DNA from: a virus
Length of the DNA stretch: 40,805 nucleotides
Reading direction: 5' to 3' (one strand)
Virus record (IMG/VR): IMGVR_UViG_3300046002_001048
Location: 1 to 40,805 of that record
Part shown: in pieces, positions 40,355 through 40,805 of the stretch
Numbering within the stretch: the stretch's first letter is position 1
Layout of the letters: each line of letters opens with the position of its first letter
Notes under the pieces: model-generated
The model's database searches: none
What the model was told of the DNA's origin: nothing
The model's input: the letters and a program-made list of their open reading frames with translations, nothing else
Position numbers and translations under genes: made by a program

Positions 40355-40805
40355 CACTAGCGGTGCTTTTAGTTGGGATAGTTCTATCAACTTGACAGCT
40401 AATCGAATATTCCGACGCAGCTAATTAAATCGATCTCGGCCCGTCCCCCATAACATTTAGGAGATTACGTGGCTGAAAACTCAGCAGATATTGCCAAGCG
40501 TATTATCCTTGGCTGTGTAGCAGAGGGTATGACCATTGAAGCCGCTACGGCTTCAGCTGGTAAATCCATCAAGACTTACGAGTACTACCGTCGCACAGAT
40601 AAGATCTTTGCAGACAAGGTAGACCGAACTAGACTCGGCCTGAAGGACAAGCAGTTTGCAGGTGGAGATGTCCACGACATCGACTTCGTCGAATTCCGCA
40701 AACGCTTCCTACACTCAGAAACTTTTGCCCATCAGAAAAACATCGTAGATGTAATCGAAGGCCGCGAACCCGGCTGGCTACATCCGGCTATGAAGTTTGA
40801 AAAGG
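40354..40805. repeat. End repeat, right copy
   Basis: Second copy of bases 4-455 at a constant offset of 40350. The non-coding 115 bases are identical; the coding part has 14 synonymous differences. The unit genome is therefore about 40350 bp. Confidence 0.9.
40469..40805 (+). CDS. terL: Terminase large subunit, start only (cut by window end)
   Basis: The first 112 codons of the terminase gene again, same GTG start and TAGGAG site as at 119. The protein is identical to residues 1-112 of the full copy although 14 codons differ in the third base. It runs off the end of the window, so it is most likely the same gene reached by going round the circle in a different strain, not a second gene. Confidence 0.85.
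   Translation, partial: MAENSADIAKRIILGCVAEGMTIEAATASAGKSIKTYEYYRRTDKIFADKVDRTRLGLKDKQFAGGDVHDIDFVEFRKRFLHSETFAHQKNIVDVIEGREPGWLHPAMKFEK

Larger units (their letters stand above)
39597..40468. other. Gene-free control and origin region
   Basis: No plausible gene was found here on either strand. It holds a candidate leftward promoter, three DnaA boxes, several inverted repeats, a repeated GAATCCTGAG (39728-39737 and 39918-39927), a hairpin AGGGCA/TGCCCT at 39687-39703, a CRP-like palindrome and, at its right end, the leader of the terminase gene, identical to bases 4-118. A packaging start site may also lie here. Confidence 0.75.

Overview
The window looks like one genome-length of a tailed bacteriophage (about 40.35 kb) plus a short overlap. 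Bases 4-455 recur at 40354-40805, so the contig closes on itself. A WhiB-family gene (30288-30551) points strongly to an actinobacterial host, because WhiB proteins are confined to Actinobacteria and their phages. The moderate GC content, very small genes and free-floating character fit phages of small-genome freshwater actinobacteria, but that last step is inference. No tape-measure or major tail-tube gene is recognisable, while an adaptor-like and a nozzle-like gene are, so a short-tailed (podovirus-like) particle is more likely than a siphovirus. No integrase, partition gene or attachment site was seen.

There are four transcription blocks. (1) Rightward late block, 119-27832: large terminase, portal, a 1564-residue virion protein and three further putative internal virion proteins, scaffold, major capsid protein, a run of tiny lysine-rich proteins, a collagen-like fibre followed by two glycosyltransferases, a head-tail adaptor, a receptor-binding module with an HNH endonuclease inserted in it, a large beta-rich tail protein, and a lysis cassette (holin-like, M15 peptidase, holin-like). 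A strong intrinsic terminator at 27865-27905 closes it. (2) One leftward zinc-ribbon gene, 27914-28213. (3) Rightward early/middle block, 28283-35594: an HslV/proteasome-like peptidase, a Cas4-like nuclease, a zinc-tail protein, WhiB, a RecA/DnaB-type ATPase, an Hjc-like resolvase, a split primase (CHC2 and TOPRIM genes in overlapping frames), an Nmad1-like protein, a sigma-like factor, a PD-(D/E)XK protein, an FmdB-type zinc ribbon and a methyltransferase. (4) Leftward block, 39596-35757: 21 tiny, mostly overlapping genes, nine of them with paired Cys motifs typical of zinc ribbons, ending in a membrane-anchored lysozyme-like protein. Blocks 3 and 4 converge on back-to-back terminators at 35638-35713.

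Between block 4 and the terminase lies about 870 bp without genes. It holds three perfect DnaA boxes (TTATCCACA) within 41 bp, several inverted repeats and a CRP-like palindrome, and is the best candidate for the replication origin and early control region. The phage encodes a helicase-like ATPase and primase parts but no recognisable DNA polymerase, so host replisome recruitment through DnaA is a coherent hypothesis.

The most interesting candidates are: the collagen-like fibre rich in Gly-X-Thr next to a GT25 and a GT2 glycosyltransferase (possible O-glycosylated phage collagen); the DnaA-box origin; the HslV-like peptidase encoded without an obvious unfoldase; the operon of zinc-ribbon microproteins; and the end repeat, whose two copies differ at 14 sites, all synonymous third positions.
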